64,000 nucleotides of DNA from Phycisphaerae bacterium (GCA_018335035.1 JAGXKT010000006.1:1-64000); one strand, 5' to 3'; shown: positions 6,563-16,323, counted from the stretch's first letter. The notes: generated from the sequence alone by a model not told the origin. Made by a program: numbers and translations.

Positions 6563-7915
6563 TCATAACCCCAGCGCTCGCAGCACGGCGAAGTAGCCTC
6601 CGGCCAGGGCTGCCGTGACGAGCATCGATGGAATGATCTGGCGATACACGCTGGCGAAACTCGCGCGGAAATAGCGGTTGCTCATCACGTGGCACACGTG
6701 CAGGGGGCTGGTCATCTGACCAAGGTGCCCGAAGGCATACGCCAGGGCGACCCATGCCGGTAGCGCTGCGGCGCCTTCGGCTGCCGCGACCATCGGCAGC
6801 ACGATGGGGAAACTCGTGCCGACAAAGCCGATCGCCAGACCGGTCACGAGCCCGGCGATAAACGGCAGCGCTGCGGCCACCACGACCAGCGGCACGCGTA
6901 AGCCGGTCAACTCCGCCGCGATACGATTGCCGGCGTCGACGGCGGAAAGGACCTGTCGGAACACCATCACCGCGACGACCAGCAGGACCATCTCAATCAG
7001 GCGGCGGCTGAGCCAGACAGACCGCACCTCGCGGAGACCGAGGCGGTTTCGGTGCATCGTCCAGCCGACCGAGACGGCCACGCCCAGCGCGATCGGGGCG
7101 AATTTGTCCGCCGCCTCGCCGATCGGGCCGAGTTGATCCAGCTTGCCCCAGTGTGCCGCGAGCATGGCGGGAACGCACACGGCCAGGATGATCCACACGG
7201 GCGCCGCGGCGGCCAGCAGCCGACGTGCGGCGCCGTGCTGCGCGGGGCGGGCGGCGTGGAGATCCGTGCCGGTCTTGCGGAACAACAGCAGCCCCGCAGT
7301 GACCATGAACACGCCCAGCGGAAACTGATACGCTACGAAGATCGCATAGGAAGGCACGTACGTCATTGCGACGAGCACGCCCGGATACAGCGGCCACCAG
7401 TGCTCCCAAATGTGGCGGAACCAGTAGTTGACGGCTGAGAGCTTCGCGCGGCTGCGCCCCTGGCCGCCCGCGGCGGATTCGACCATCGGCGCCGAGAACA
7501 GCGCCCCGCCGGGCATAGGCAGCAGTCCGATCAGAGCCGGAAGCGCCGCCATCGTCAGCGACGGGCGCCGCAGCAGCGCACGGGCGGCGGCGACGATGCG
7601 TTCCATCTGCCCGCCGCGTTGCATGGTGCCCGACAGCGCCAGCAGCAGTACGGTCACTGCCGCAAGCCCCAGTGTTTGCGGGTGAACGGCGCCGCTTGCG
7701 GCGGCGCGGGTGATGGCGACGCCTCGGTCTGCCGGCGCCCCCGACGCCAGAAGCAGTCCCTCGAAGGCGGCGCCTACGAGCACGGCCGCGACGAGCGGCA
7801 CCTTCAACCGGGTCAGCAGCAGGATCAGCGCGAATGCTCCCAGCGTGGTCGCCAGCGCCTCGACGGGCTCAAGGGCCCGGCCCAGCGCGGTCAGTTGTGC
7901 CACCGGCGGCTCCAT
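6563..7915 (-). CDS. DUF401-family integral membrane protein
   Basis: The 450-residue protein has about ten to twelve hydrophobic segments. The segment LPMPGGALFSAPMVE followed by NYWFRHIWEHWWPLYPGV is characteristic of the DUF401 membrane family, related to ion-transporter-superfamily permeases. Near the end, GFVGTSFPIVLPMV and HLGQMTSPLHVCHVMS resemble the re-entrant loops of such carriers. The substrate is unknown. I start at MEPPVAQ (ATG 7915); an extension to 7960 adds a short non-hydrophobic stretch. No accessory transporter genes lie beside it. Confidence 0.75.
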   Translation of the reverse strand: MEPPVAQLTALGRALEPVEALATTLGAFALILLLTRLKVPLVAAVLVGAAFEGLLLASGAPADRGVAITRAAASGAVHPQTLGLAAVTVLLLALSGTMQRGGQMERIVAAARALLRRPSLTMAALPALIGLLPMPGGALFSAPMVESAAGGQGRSRAKLSAVNYWFRHIWEHWWPLYPGVLVAMTYVPSYAIFVAYQFPLGVFMVTAGLLLFRKTGTDLHAARPAQHGAARRLLAAAAPVWIILAVCVPAMLAAHWGKLDQLGPIGEAADKFAPIALGVAVSVGWTMHRNRLGLREVRSVWLSRRLIEMVLLVVAVMVFRQVLSAVDAGNRIAAELTGLRVPLVVVAAALPFIAGLVTGLAIGFVGTSFPIVLPMVAAAEGAAALPAWVALAYAFGHLGQMTSPLHVCHVMSNRYFRASFASVYRQIIPSMLVTAALAGGYFAVLRALGL

Positions 7916-8038
7916 CCCGGCGGTTGTAGCCGACACACACGGGCGAGGCAAGACGTGCAAGGTCGCCAGTCAGATGCCTCAGGCCCTCAACGGGGCCAAG
8001 AGGGGCGCCGTCATCACAGCCCAAGGGGCCTTCGCTAC

Positions 8039-8081
8039 GAGCGGCGCCGAATGGGCCTGCCATGAGCGGCGCCGAATGGGC
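8039..8081. repeat. 18-bp direct repeat at the tRNA-Phe 3' end
   Basis: GAGCGGCGCCGAATGGGC occurs at 8039-8056 and again at 8064-8081. The right copy includes the discriminator and last acceptor bases of tRNA-Phe plus its trailer. The 25-bp spacing suggests a small tandem duplication. Confidence 0.85.
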
Positions 8082-8149
8082 AGGGGCGGATTCGAACCGC
8101 CGACACCGGCATTTTCAGTGCCGTGCTCTACCAACTGAGCTACCTACCC
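8077..8149 (-). tRNA. tRNA-Phe (anticodon GAA)
   Basis: The reverse strand folds into a 73-nt cloverleaf: acceptor GGGTAGG/CCTGCCC, D-arm GCTC/GAGC, anticodon stem CGGCA/TGCCG with loop CTGAAAA (anticodon GAA), T-arm GGCGG-TTCGAAT-CCGCC and discriminator A. No CCA is encoded. Confidence 0.97.
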
Positions 8150-8160
8150 GCGACAAATTC

Positions 8161-8188
8161 ACTGTACACGATGGCGTCGGCACGTCAA
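8161..8188 (-). promoter_or_regulatory. promoter of tRNA-Phe
   Basis: Minus-strand TTGACG (8188-8183), a 16-bp spacer and TACAGT (8166-8161) lie 12 bp upstream of the tRNA 5' end, a normal spacing for a stable-RNA promoter. Confidence 0.65.
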
Positions 8189-8230
8189 GGCCGAGCGTGC
8201 GCGGAAAGCGTCGTCCAGCGGACCCGAACG

Positions 8231-10306
8231 CTAGGGCTTGACGGGAGTGAACCCGATGCGCTGTCGGATGTTCTCCGGCGTGAAGTGGGCCACGGCCGCC
8301 CGTGAGGCCGCCATCGCCCGCAGCTCGTTCGCCAGCTCCTGACGTTTGCGGCGATACTCGTCCCGTGCCGGCGGCTCATGGGCGGCTTTCTTCAGGACGA
8401 ATACCTTGTCCTCCGGCGCAAAGGGCACGACCGCCAACTGCGGGGCATCCGCGTCGGCCAGCGCGAAGGCGGCCTCGATCAACTTACGCCGGATCGATAC
8501 GGGATACCACTGGCGATCCGTCAGCGCACCAAGGCGGTTCCACGCGATTGTCGGGGCGCTGTGCCGCATGGCGAACCACCGCTTACGCGCAAACGGCTCA
8601 ACGTCGACGAGCTGGACGCTCTCGGCCTGCTCGGCGGCGGCCTCCAACCCGTCGGCGGCCGCCTCGTCGCGGAAGTCGGCGGCGAACGCCCTGGCCAGCT
8701 TGAACGCTTCGGCGCGAAGCAGGTCGCGCTCGACCTGCCGGCGAATCGACGGAGTGATTTCCTTCGGTGTGCTCGGCGGCGCGTATGCCATGACCCGCCA
8801 GACGATCCGATCGCCATAAGGCGTATTCAAGTCGGGCCCGGGCTCGTTGGACGAGACGATCGGCTTATCGGTGCTGCCGTCGCTGCGCCGCCGCTCGAAG
8901 ACCAGCTCGGCAATGCCTTGCTTGGCGGCCGTCTGCGCCTGCGCCAGCGGGCGCACGTCCACCCGCTTAGGATCGAGCAGGTTCTGCCACGTGAGGTAGC
9001 CCGTCTCTAAGGGCCTCGTCACGGGCAGCGCCAGTTGCGGCGAGTCTCCCCGGACGCAGAACAGAGCGCTCGTCAGTCCACGACAGGTGACCCATCGCCA
9101 GGCGGGATCTCCGTCGGTTTCGTATGTGTCGACCGCGGAAGCGAGCAGCAGGTCCAGCGCTGCGCCCAGCGTCTGCGGGCTTCCGCTCAGCGAAACGTCA
9201 GCCATGGAATCAAGCCACGTCGCGTAGGCGGGAATCAGAATGGCGCCGACGGGCGGCTTGGCGCGCGCCGCCAGTTTGTCCACAGCGTCGGTCAGAGGTA
9301 TCTCGGCGATATGAACGGGGCGCAGCGGGCGGTCGAGAAGATCCTCTCCGTCGCCGACGAGGCCCTGCTGCTCGTAATACGTCAGCATGTTGGTCGGTTT
9401 CGGGTCCTGTACCGCGTAGTCGGCGAGCATCGTTGTGACCGCTTTGGCGATGGCGTCCACGGTCGCGTTGACCTCGTCCTCCGTTGCGTCGGAGCCCAGC
9501 ACCTTTCGGACGATGTTTCGTCGCACGATCGCGTACAGCAGGCGCACGCGCGGCTGCGGCTGGCGGTAGCCGAACCCAAAGGCCTTGGACAGGGCGGCCT
9601 CGTCACGATACGTCCCCGCGGCGATGTCACGATAGGCCTCGAACTGGTCCGTGACGTGCTCGTCGCTGCGCAGCGCCGTCCGTCGCGTCTGCGGGATATC
9701 GTCGCGAAAGGCGCGCGCCCGGATGACCGCCGCCGTCAGGCCGATTTTCTCGTACTGGTCGCGATAGGCGACTTGAAGCTCCCGCTCGGTGGGTTCCGTG
9801 TCCGGCAGGTGGGTCCTATAGGTCTTGTAAATCATCAGCCAGTTTCGGATCGCATCCTCGATGCGATCCAGCGTAGCGGCAGGATCGTCGTTGCGCGCGT
9901 CGGCCAGAAGTTTCTGACGGTTCTCGCCGCCATAGCCGTGATGCGTCAGGAACCTCTCGATGTCGACGTCGAAGACGCTGACCCCGCTTTGCTCGGCCTC
10001 GGCCAGCAGCATTGCATAGGCCTGTGGCGTTTCGCGCCCGGCACTGCTCTGCAGGGCCTGCAGTGCGAGGCGTTGCCGGGCGTACATCCTGAGATCGAAC
10101 AGCCCCAGCAGGCGCAGGTCCTTCTGGGCCTGCCAGAGATCGCCCAGTTCGACCTGCCCATAACGCGTCTCGCCCAGCGTCTGCTCGCCCGGCTCGCTCG
10201 AGAACAGCAGGTTGAACCCCTGATAGCCGATCAGGAAGCTCACCATCAGGACGGCCATGATGATGAACACCATCTTCTGATGACGGTAGAAAAAGCCCAG
10301 CGCCAT
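8231..10306 (-). CDS. membrane-anchored PpiD/SurA-like folding factor
   Basis: The 691-residue protein begins with a short cytoplasmic tail and one membrane helix (about 12-32, MVFIIMAVLMVSFLIGYQGF). A long periplasmic part follows with SurA-N-like helices (RLALQALQSSAGRETPQAYAMLLAEAEQSGV then FLTHHGYGGE). This layout matches PpiD-type chaperones, which assist folding of exported proteins. I cannot point to an intact parvulin active site, so isomerase activity is doubtful. No partner gene lies beside it. The assignment rests on architecture and N-terminal similarity rather than a catalytic motif. Confidence 0.6.
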   Translation of the reverse strand: MALGFFYRHQKMVFIIMAVLMVSFLIGYQGFNLLFSSEPGEQTLGETRYGQVELGDLWQAQKDLRLLGLFDLRMYARQRLALQALQSSAGRETPQAYAMLLAEAEQSGVSVFDVDIERFLTHHGYGGENRQKLLADARNDDPAATLDRIEDAIRNWLMIYKTYRTHLPDTEPTERELQVAYRDQYEKIGLTAAVIRARAFRDDIPQTRRTALRSDEHVTDQFEAYRDIAAGTYRDEAALSKAFGFGYRQPQPRVRLLYAIVRRNIVRKVLGSDATEDEVNATVDAIAKAVTTMLADYAVQDPKPTNMLTYYEQQGLVGDGEDLLDRPLRPVHIAEIPLTDAVDKLAARAKPPVGAILIPAYATWLDSMADVSLSGSPQTLGAALDLLLASAVDTYETDGDPAWRWVTCRGLTSALFCVRGDSPQLALPVTRPLETGYLTWQNLLDPKRVDVRPLAQAQTAAKQGIAELVFERRRSDGSTDKPIVSSNEPGPDLNTPYGDRIVWRVMAYAPPSTPKEITPSIRRQVERDLLRAEAFKLARAFAADFRDEAAADGLEAAAEQAESVQLVDVEPFARKRWFAMRHSAPTIAWNRLGALTDRQWYPVSIRRKLIEAAFALADADAPQLAVVPFAPEDKVFVLKKAAHEPPARDEYRRKRQELANELRAMAASRAAVAHFTPENIRQRIGFTPVKP

Positions 10307-10484
10307 GTCGTTTCCTCTGGATTACTCGTCCGCAACGCCGCCCCGGGCGACCCATGTCGCCGGGGGTCGGACATCATAGAGCCCCCGAGGCGGTCGAGGC
10401 AATGCCAAAGCGCGCCTCGCCGCTTGCGTCCGTCACGGCGTTGGGCTACGCTTGCGGCGTCTACCAGGCCGGAAGGACTGCATC

Positions 10485-11555
10485 ATGCGCAAAGAATCAA
10501 TGGCGTTTCTCGAGAAGCTCCTGTCCACGCCGTCGCCCAGCGGGCGCGAGGCCGCTAATCAGCGAATCTGGTGCGACTACGCGCGCCGGTACGCCGACGA
10601 GGTCCACACGGACGCCTACGGCAACGCCGTGGCCGTGCTGAATCCCGACGGCGATCCGAAGATCATGCTCGACGGGCACGTCGACGAGATTGCCCTGATG
10701 GTCAAGCACATCGACGAGAAGGGCTTCATCTACTTCCAGCGGATCGGCGGCGTGGACGCCGCGCTGGTGCAGGGCAAGCGCGTGGACATTCACGCGACCG
10801 GCGGGGTGGTCCGCGGCGTCATCGGCGCCACGGCGATCCACTTGCAGCAGCGCGACAAGGAGCGCAAGGTGCCCAAGATGCACCAGTGCTTCATCGACAT
10901 CGGCGCGTCCGACGGTGAGGCGGCCGAGAAGAAAGTCGCTGTCGGCGACCCGATCACGTTCGTCGACGGTTTCGAGTTGCTGGACAAGAACATCGGCGTG
11001 GCGCGGGCGTTCGACAACCGCATCGGCATCTGGACGGTGATCGAGGCGCTGCGGCTGGCGTCCGAGGCCAAGACGAAGCCGCGCTGCGCGATCTACGCAT
11101 CGAGTTCCGTCCAGGAGGAAACGGGGCTCAACGGCGCGCAGATGCAGGTGGTCAACATTCGCCCGGACGCGGCGATCGCCGTGGACGTCACGCACGCGAC
11201 GGACACGCCCGGCATCGAGCCCAAGCAGCACGGCAAGGTCGCTCTCGGCGGCGGGCCCACCATCAGCGTCGGACGCGAGCACCACCCGGTGCTCGTCGAG
11301 CGCCTCCGGGCCGTGGCGAAACGAAAACGCATCACGCTCCAGACCGAGACGTTCAGCTTGACCGGCGGGACGAACGCCTATGCCTTCTGGACGAAAAACG
11401 GCGGCGTGCCGTCGGCGCTGGTGTCGATCCCCAATCGCTATATGCACTCGACCGTTGAAATGCTCGACCTCCGCGACGCCGACAAGGCCGCCCGCCTCCT
11501 GGCCGCCTTCTGCGGCGACCTCAAGAAGGCCGAACGCTTCGCCGTCAAGGTGTAG
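10485..11555 (+). CDS. M42-family aminopeptidase
   Basis: The 356-residue cytosolic metalloprotease belongs to the M42 glutamyl/deblocking aminopeptidase family, which trims peptides with a two-metal site. Visible signatures are the first metal ligand in MLDGHVDEIALMV, the catalytic and metal residues in FDNRIG and SSVQEETGLNGA (catalytic Glu pair), AVDVTHATDTPG, and the C-terminal RYMHSTVEML with a metal-binding His. Length is standard. ATG 10485 follows GGAAGGA by about 8 nt, which decides the start over upstream codons. It is transcribed divergently from the PpiD-like gene. Confidence 0.93.
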   Translation: MRKESMAFLEKLLSTPSPSGREAANQRIWCDYARRYADEVHTDAYGNAVAVLNPDGDPKIMLDGHVDEIALMVKHIDEKGFIYFQRIGGVDAALVQGKRVDIHATGGVVRGVIGATAIHLQQRDKERKVPKMHQCFIDIGASDGEAAEKKVAVGDPITFVDGFELLDKNIGVARAFDNRIGIWTVIEALRLASEAKTKPRCAIYASSSVQEETGLNGAQMQVVNIRPDAAIAVDVTHATDTPGIEPKQHGKVALGGGPTISVGREHHPVLVERLRAVAKRKRITLQTETFSLTGGTNAYAFWTKNGGVPSALVSIPNRYMHSTVEMLDLRDADKAARLLAAFCGDLKKAERFAVKV

Positions 11556-11681
11556 CCGTCGGGCCTTTGCGTCGCTGCGACTGACGCGTGTCCGGCCTTG
11601 ACGCGGGCGCGGGGCGCGATAAGCTCTTTGACGCGCCCGTGCTGCGTCGCAACGGTCGGCACGGCCCGCGGGGAGCGACAC

Positions 11682-12284
11682 ATGAAGAAGCAACTGCGCA
11701 TTTTCCTGGCCGGTATGCTCGTGCTGACGCCGCTGGCGGCGACGGTGTACGTCATCTGGTGGGGGGCGGGCATGTTGGACCGCCTGGGCGGCATGCTGGT
11801 GGGGGACGACTTTGACCTGCCGACCGGTGTCGGGGCGTTGATCATCCTGGCCGGCGTTTACCTCGTCGGCCTGCTGACGCACTGGTGGGCCTTCCGCGGC
11901 CTGTTCGCCCTGATCGAAGGCGTCCTGACGCGCCTGCCGGGCATCCGCACGGTCTACGAGTCCGTCCGCGACCTGATGCAGCTTTTCGGCGGCAAGGCCG
12001 AGTCCATGGGCCGGGCCGTCGAATACCGCCCGCCCGGCAGCGGGTTGAGCATTCTCGGCATCCTGACCAACGACAACCCGATGGACCGTCCGACCGACCA
12101 TCCGGACCGCAAGGTCGCCGTCTACCTGCCGTACAGCTACATGTTCGGCGGTCCGACGATCTACGCTTCACCCGCGCACGTGCGTGAGGTCGATATGTCC
12201 GTCGAGCAGGTGCTGAAGGTCTGCACGACGGCCCATACCGCCCGCAGCGCGGTCATCCGCCCGAAAGCGGAGGCGTCTGACTAG
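11682..12284 (+). CDS. DUF502-family membrane protein
   Basis: The 200-residue protein has two N-terminal membrane segments (about 8-28 and 48-70) and the conserved DUF502 core LPGIRTVYESVRDLMQLF, then the C-terminal block VAVYLPYSYMFGGPTIYAS. The family is widespread and its function is not established. ATG 11682 has a nearby GGGGAG. The gene lies between the M42 peptidase and the MMPL exporter on the same strand, separated from the exporter by 150 bp, so co-transcription is possible but not clear. Confidence 0.85.
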   Translation: MKKQLRIFLAGMLVLTPLAATVYVIWWGAGMLDRLGGMLVGDDFDLPTGVGALIILAGVYLVGLLTHWWAFRGLFALIEGVLTRLPGIRTVYESVRDLMQLFGGKAESMGRAVEYRPPGSGLSILGILTNDNPMDRPTDHPDRKVAVYLPYSYMFGGPTIYASPAHVREVDMSVEQVLKVCTTAHTARSAVIRPKAEASD

Positions 12285-12434
12285 GCCGCGGCGTTGGCCG
12301 CATTTGCTGGCCAGCGAAAACACGCGCCGCGCGGCGTCCGAGGGGTCTACCATGACTAGCGAAACCTTGTATGGCAGGCCTGCAACCTGTCCCGCGGCGT
12401 GGGCGCGCCGCGCAGGAAGCAAGAACGGTAACGC

Positions 12435-15425
12435 ATGAGCATTCAACGACGGTTGACGGATGGGACCGTGTCGCATCACCGTGTCGTGGCGCTTGTCGTG
12501 GCGGCGGTGACGGTGACGCTCGCGGCCGCGGCCGGGTTGCCGTCGTTGTTTCCGCAGACGTTCGGCTTCCTGCCCGCGCTGCGGGTCGATACCGATCCGG
12601 AGAACATGCTTCCGGCCGACGACCCGGTGCGCGTGCGGCACGACCGCATGAAGGAACGCTTCGGCCTGCACGACATGGTCGTCGTCGGCGTGGTCAACCC
12701 CGAGCATCCCGAGGGCGTATTCAACCCGGCCTCGTTGCGGCGAATTAAGGAACTTACGGACTTCGCCCTGACGCTCAACAGCGCGGAGATCGGCGCCGAG
12801 CCGGGCCAGGGCGTTATCGAAGCCGACGTCATTGCTCCGTCAACCGTGGACCGCGTCGATCATGCCGAAGGGACGATCGGCTTTTCGTACCTGATGCACG
12901 AGCCGCCCGAGACGCAGTCCCAGGCCGAGGCGATTCGCGACGCCGCTCTGCGCGTGCCGTTTCTCCGCGACACCGTCGTCAGCCGCGACGGTAGGGCGAT
13001 CGCCATCTACCTGCCGCTGAGCCGCAAGGATCTCAGCCACAGGGTGTACACGAAGCTGAACGAGAAGATCGCCACATTCGACGGGCCCGAGCGTTTCCAC
13101 ATCACGGGCCTGCCCGTGGCCGAGGACACGTTCGGCGTGGAGATGTTCATCCAGATGGCGATCTCGGCGCCGACGGCGATGGCCGTGATCTTCGTGCTGA
13201 TGCTGGTGTTCTTCCGCAAGCTGATCCTGGTCGTCTCGCCGATGCTGGTGGCGCTGGTCAGCGTGGTCGTCACGATGGGGGCGCTGATCGTCTCGGGCTT
13301 CCCCGTCCACATCATGAGCAGCATGATCCCCATCTTCATCATGCCCATCGCGGTGCTGGACTCGATCCACATCCTCAGCGAGTTCTTCGACCGCTACCAG
13401 GAAACCCGCGACCGCCGCGAGACGCTCCGCCGCGTGATGGAGTCGCTGTTCTGGCCGATGCTGTACACCTCGCTGACCTCGGCCGCGGGCTTCGCCTCGC
13501 TGGCGCTGACGCCGATTCCGCCGGTGCAGATTTTCGGCGTGTACGTCGCGGCCGGCATCCTCGTCGCCTGGCTGCTGACGGTGACGTTCATCCCCGCCTT
13601 CGTGATGTTCATTCCCGCACGCATGCTGGAGACGTTCGGCGCTAAGCACGATGGCGGCGACGAGGCGCCTGAGGCGACGGGGCCGCTGGCGCGCTTTCTC
13701 CGCGCGATGGGTTCGGCGACGTACCGCCGCGCCAAGCCGATTCTCGCCGTCGCAGCTGTGGTGCTCGTCGTGGCCGGCTACGGCATCACGCAAATTCGCG
13801 TCAACGACAACCCCGTCAAGTGGTTCACGCCGTCGCACCCGATCCGCGTGGCCGACCGCGTGCTCAACGACCACTTCGGCGGCACGTACATGGCCTATCT
13901 CGCGTTGGAAGCGCCGCGGCGACAGTACGACGCCGGCTCGGCCGCGCAGGAACTGTCGGACCGGTTGCGAGAACAGGCCGCCGGCGAACTGCCCGACACG
14001 CCCGAGGCCGCAGCCGCACTGGACGAGGCGGCCGAACTACTGCGGCAACAAGCGCCGGGGGCCGCCAGCCGCGATGAGCTGGCTTCAGCAGTGGACGACG
14101 CCATGCGTAAGCGCGCCGATGAGGCCGCACCGGACGACATATTCGCCAGGCCTTCGCCCCGCGCGAAGGCGCTCAATGCGGTGTCTCGCATCACAGGTCG
14201 TCTGCGCGAGCAGGTTCGCCAGGAGGGCATTGTCTTCAAGGACCCCGACGTCCTGCGGTACATGCGCGATCTCCAGGAGCACATGAGGACCGTGACGTTG
14301 GCCGATTCCGATCAGCCGGTGGTCGGCAAGAGCAACTCGCTGGCCGACATCGTCATGACCGTCCGGCGGGCGTACATATCCGGAAAGGACAAGGACTTTC
14401 GCGTACCGGCGACACGGGGCGAGACGGCCAAGATGCTCGACCAGTACCAGTCCAGCCATCGCAAGGACGACCTGTGGCACTTCGTGACAGAGGATTACCG
14501 CACGGCCAGCGTATGGGTCCAACTGACCAGCGGCGACAACAAGGACATGTCCCGCGTGGCAACGGCGGTAGACGAATACGTCGCCGACAACCCGCCGCCC
14601 GAGGGTTTGGAGCACAAGTGGTTCGGGCTGACATACATCAACGTCGTCTGGCAGGAGAAGATGGTCCGCGGCATGCTCGGGGCGTTCCTGGGAAGCTTTG
14701 TGGTCGTCTTCCTGCTGATGACGATTCTGTTCCGCTCGGCGCTGTGGGGGCTGCTGAGCATGCTTCCGCTGACGGTGACCATCGCGGCGATCTACGGCGC
14801 GGTCGGGCTGGTCGGCAAGGACTACGACATGCCGGTGGCGGTGCTGTCGAGCTTGACGCTGGGGCTGGCGGTGGACTTCGCGATTCACTTCCTCGCGCGC
14901 GGGCGGGCGATGTTCGCCGAGATCGGCTCGTGGAAGGATACCGCCCCGAAGGTCTTCGGCGAGCCGGCCCGCGCCATCAGCCGGAACATCATCGTCATCG
15001 CCGCCGGCTTCCTGCCGCTTCTGCTGGCGCCGCTGGTGCCGTACAAGACCGTCGGCGCGCTGCTGGCGACAATCCTGCTGGTCTCCGGCGCCGCGACGCT
15101 GTTGATCCTGCCGGCCTTGATCCGCGTGCTCGCCCGCCCGCTGTTTCCCGCTACACGCGGCACGCGCATCGCCTGCAACTGCGGCACGTGCATCGCCGTC
15201 GGCGCGGCGCTGGCCGGGGTGGCTATCATTAACATCAGAACCTACCGCGAGGTCGGCTGGAACGTCATGATGCTGACGGCCACGGGCATCATCGCGGCGA
15301 TGGCGCTGGGCTGCTGTCTGTCGTCGCGTTTCGGGGCGTGCAAACGCGGAAGCGTGCCGGCTTCCGAGGATGCCGCAAAGATGAGGGGCGAGGAGACCAC
15401 GAATGGCACGGATAACGCGAATTAG
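12435..15425 (+). CDS. MMPL/RND-superfamily exporter
   Basis: The 996-residue inner-membrane protein has the RND layout: one N-terminal helix (about 15-35), a large periplasmic loop, a helix block (about 235-400), a second loop (about 460-725) and a second helix block (about 740-910). Typical signatures are DSIHILSEF with RVMESLFWPMLYTSLTSAAGF in the first half and GLAVDFAIHFLARGR in the second. Such hydrophobe pumps move lipids or other amphiphiles, driven by protons. The second loop has a long helical insertion. After the last usual helix there is an extra Cys-rich tail with two helices (IACNCGTC and ALGCCLSSRFGACKRG). Its 3' end overlaps the LolA-like gene by 23 bp. Confidence 0.85.
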   Translation: MSIQRRLTDGTVSHHRVVALVVAAVTVTLAAAAGLPSLFPQTFGFLPALRVDTDPENMLPADDPVRVRHDRMKERFGLHDMVVVGVVNPEHPEGVFNPASLRRIKELTDFALTLNSAEIGAEPGQGVIEADVIAPSTVDRVDHAEGTIGFSYLMHEPPETQSQAEAIRDAALRVPFLRDTVVSRDGRAIAIYLPLSRKDLSHRVYTKLNEKIATFDGPERFHITGLPVAEDTFGVEMFIQMAISAPTAMAVIFVLMLVFFRKLILVVSPMLVALVSVVVTMGALIVSGFPVHIMSSMIPIFIMPIAVLDSIHILSEFFDRYQETRDRRETLRRVMESLFWPMLYTSLTSAAGFASLALTPIPPVQIFGVYVAAGILVAWLLTVTFIPAFVMFIPARMLETFGAKHDGGDEAPEATGPLARFLRAMGSATYRRAKPILAVAAVVLVVAGYGITQIRVNDNPVKWFTPSHPIRVADRVLNDHFGGTYMAYLALEAPRRQYDAGSAAQELSDRLREQAAGELPDTPEAAAALDEAAELLRQQAPGAASRDELASAVDDAMRKRADEAAPDDIFARPSPRAKALNAVSRITGRLREQVRQEGIVFKDPDVLRYMRDLQEHMRTVTLADSDQPVVGKSNSLADIVMTVRRAYISGKDKDFRVPATRGETAKMLDQYQSSHRKDDLWHFVTEDYRTASVWVQLTSGDNKDMSRVATAVDEYVADNPPPEGLEHKWFGLTYINVVWQEKMVRGMLGAFLGSFVVVFLLMTILFRSALWGLLSMLPLTVTIAAIYGAVGLVGKDYDMPVAVLSSLTLGLAVDFAIHFLARGRAMFAEIGSWKDTAPKVFGEPARAISRNIIVIAAGFLPLLLAPLVPYKTVGALLATILLVSGAATLLILPALIRVLARPLFPATRGTRIACNCGTCIAVGAALAGVAIINIRTYREVGWNVMMLTATGIIAAMALGCCLSSRFGACKRGSVPASEDAAKMRGEETTNGTDNAN

Positions 15426-16320
15426 AGCGATGGCGACCGTGACGCTCGCCGCCGGCGTGCTGCTGGCGGCGGCACGGATGAGCGAGGCACAGGACGCCGC
15501 CAAAGATGACGGCGCCGCGAAGATGCCCACGGCGGACGAGATCGTCCGGCGGGCCAATCACACCGCTTACTACCAGGGCGGCAACGGCTCGGCACGCGTG
15601 ACGATGAGCATCTACGACGCCGAGGGCAACAAGCGTACCCGCGAGCTGACGATCCTGCGCCGAAACTGGCCCGATGAGGACGAGGTCGACGACGAGATGT
15701 TCACCGGCGACCAGCGATTCTACGTCTACTTCTACCGTCCGCCCGACGTCAACAAGATGAGCTTTCTCGTCTGGAAGCACCCGCAGCCGGGAAAGAACGA
15801 CGACCGATGGCTCTACGTGCCGGACCTGAACCTCGTGCGGCGGATTTCGTCGACCGACAAGCGGACGAGTTTCGTCGGCTCGCACTACTACTACGAGGAC
15901 GTTTCGGGACGTAGTCCGCAGCTCGACACGCACGAGCTTCTGGCCGACGAAAGCACAGGCAAATACTACGTCCTCAAGAGCACGCCCAAGGACATCGAGG
16001 CCAACAAGACGGTCAAGTTCGCGTCCTACAAGACGTGGGTACACAAGGACACCTACCTGCCGATTCAGACGAGCTACTACGACGAGGACGGTACGGAGTA
16101 TCGCCGGTATCAGGTCCGGGCCGCAAACGTCGTCAAGACGGACGCGCAGGGGAACGAGGTGTCCTATCCCACCGCGACGGCGTCGCGCATGAAGGACCTC
16201 AAGACCGGCGGATACACGGACCTGGAGTACACGGACGTGGAGTACAACCTGGCCGACCTGGTCAAGAGCGTCTTCGAGCAGCGGTCGTTGAAGAACCCGC
16301 CGCGGGAGCATCTGGACTGA
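15403..16320 (+). CDS. periplasmic LolA-like lipoprotein-sorting protein
   Basis: The 305-residue protein has a signal peptide (cleavage expected after about residue 29, SEA-QD) and a LolA/LppX-type beta fold: RVTMSIYDAEGNKRTRELTILRR, FYVYFYRPPDVNKMSFLVWKH, WLYVPDLNLVRRIS and the closing ARYTDLEY-like strand (GGYTDLEYTDVEYN). It belongs to the outer-membrane lipoprotein-sorting-protein group that usually accompanies MMPL pumps. It probably receives a hydrophobic cargo from the pump in the periplasm. It overlaps the pump gene and precedes a beta-barrel gene, which makes a three-component export route likely (inference). Confidence 0.8.
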   Translation: MARITRIRAMATVTLAAGVLLAAARMSEAQDAAKDDGAAKMPTADEIVRRANHTAYYQGGNGSARVTMSIYDAEGNKRTRELTILRRNWPDEDEVDDEMFTGDQRFYVYFYRPPDVNKMSFLVWKHPQPGKNDDRWLYVPDLNLVRRISSTDKRTSFVGSHYYYEDVSGRSPQLDTHELLADESTGKYYVLKSTPKDIEANKTVKFASYKTWVHKDTYLPIQTSYYDEDGTEYRRYQVRAANVVKTDAQGNEVSYPTATASRMKDLKTGGYTDLEYTDVEYNLADLVKSVFEQRSLKNPPREHLD

Positions 16321-16323
16321 CGG

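Noticed and set aside
8378-10558. Long plus-strand frames (up to 507 residues) opposite the PpiD-like gene
   Set aside because: They are antisense shadows created by high GC at third positions; their products are Arg/Gly/Gln-rich with no family features, while the minus strand reads as a coherent exported protein.
11597-11625. Promoter upstream of the DUF502 gene (TTGACG then GATAAG)
   Set aside because: The spacing is only 14 bp, outside the working range.
10497-12101. 534-residue minus-strand frame opposite the M42 and DUF502 genes
   Set aside because: It spans two unrelated plus-strand genes and the gap between them, as a shadow frame would.
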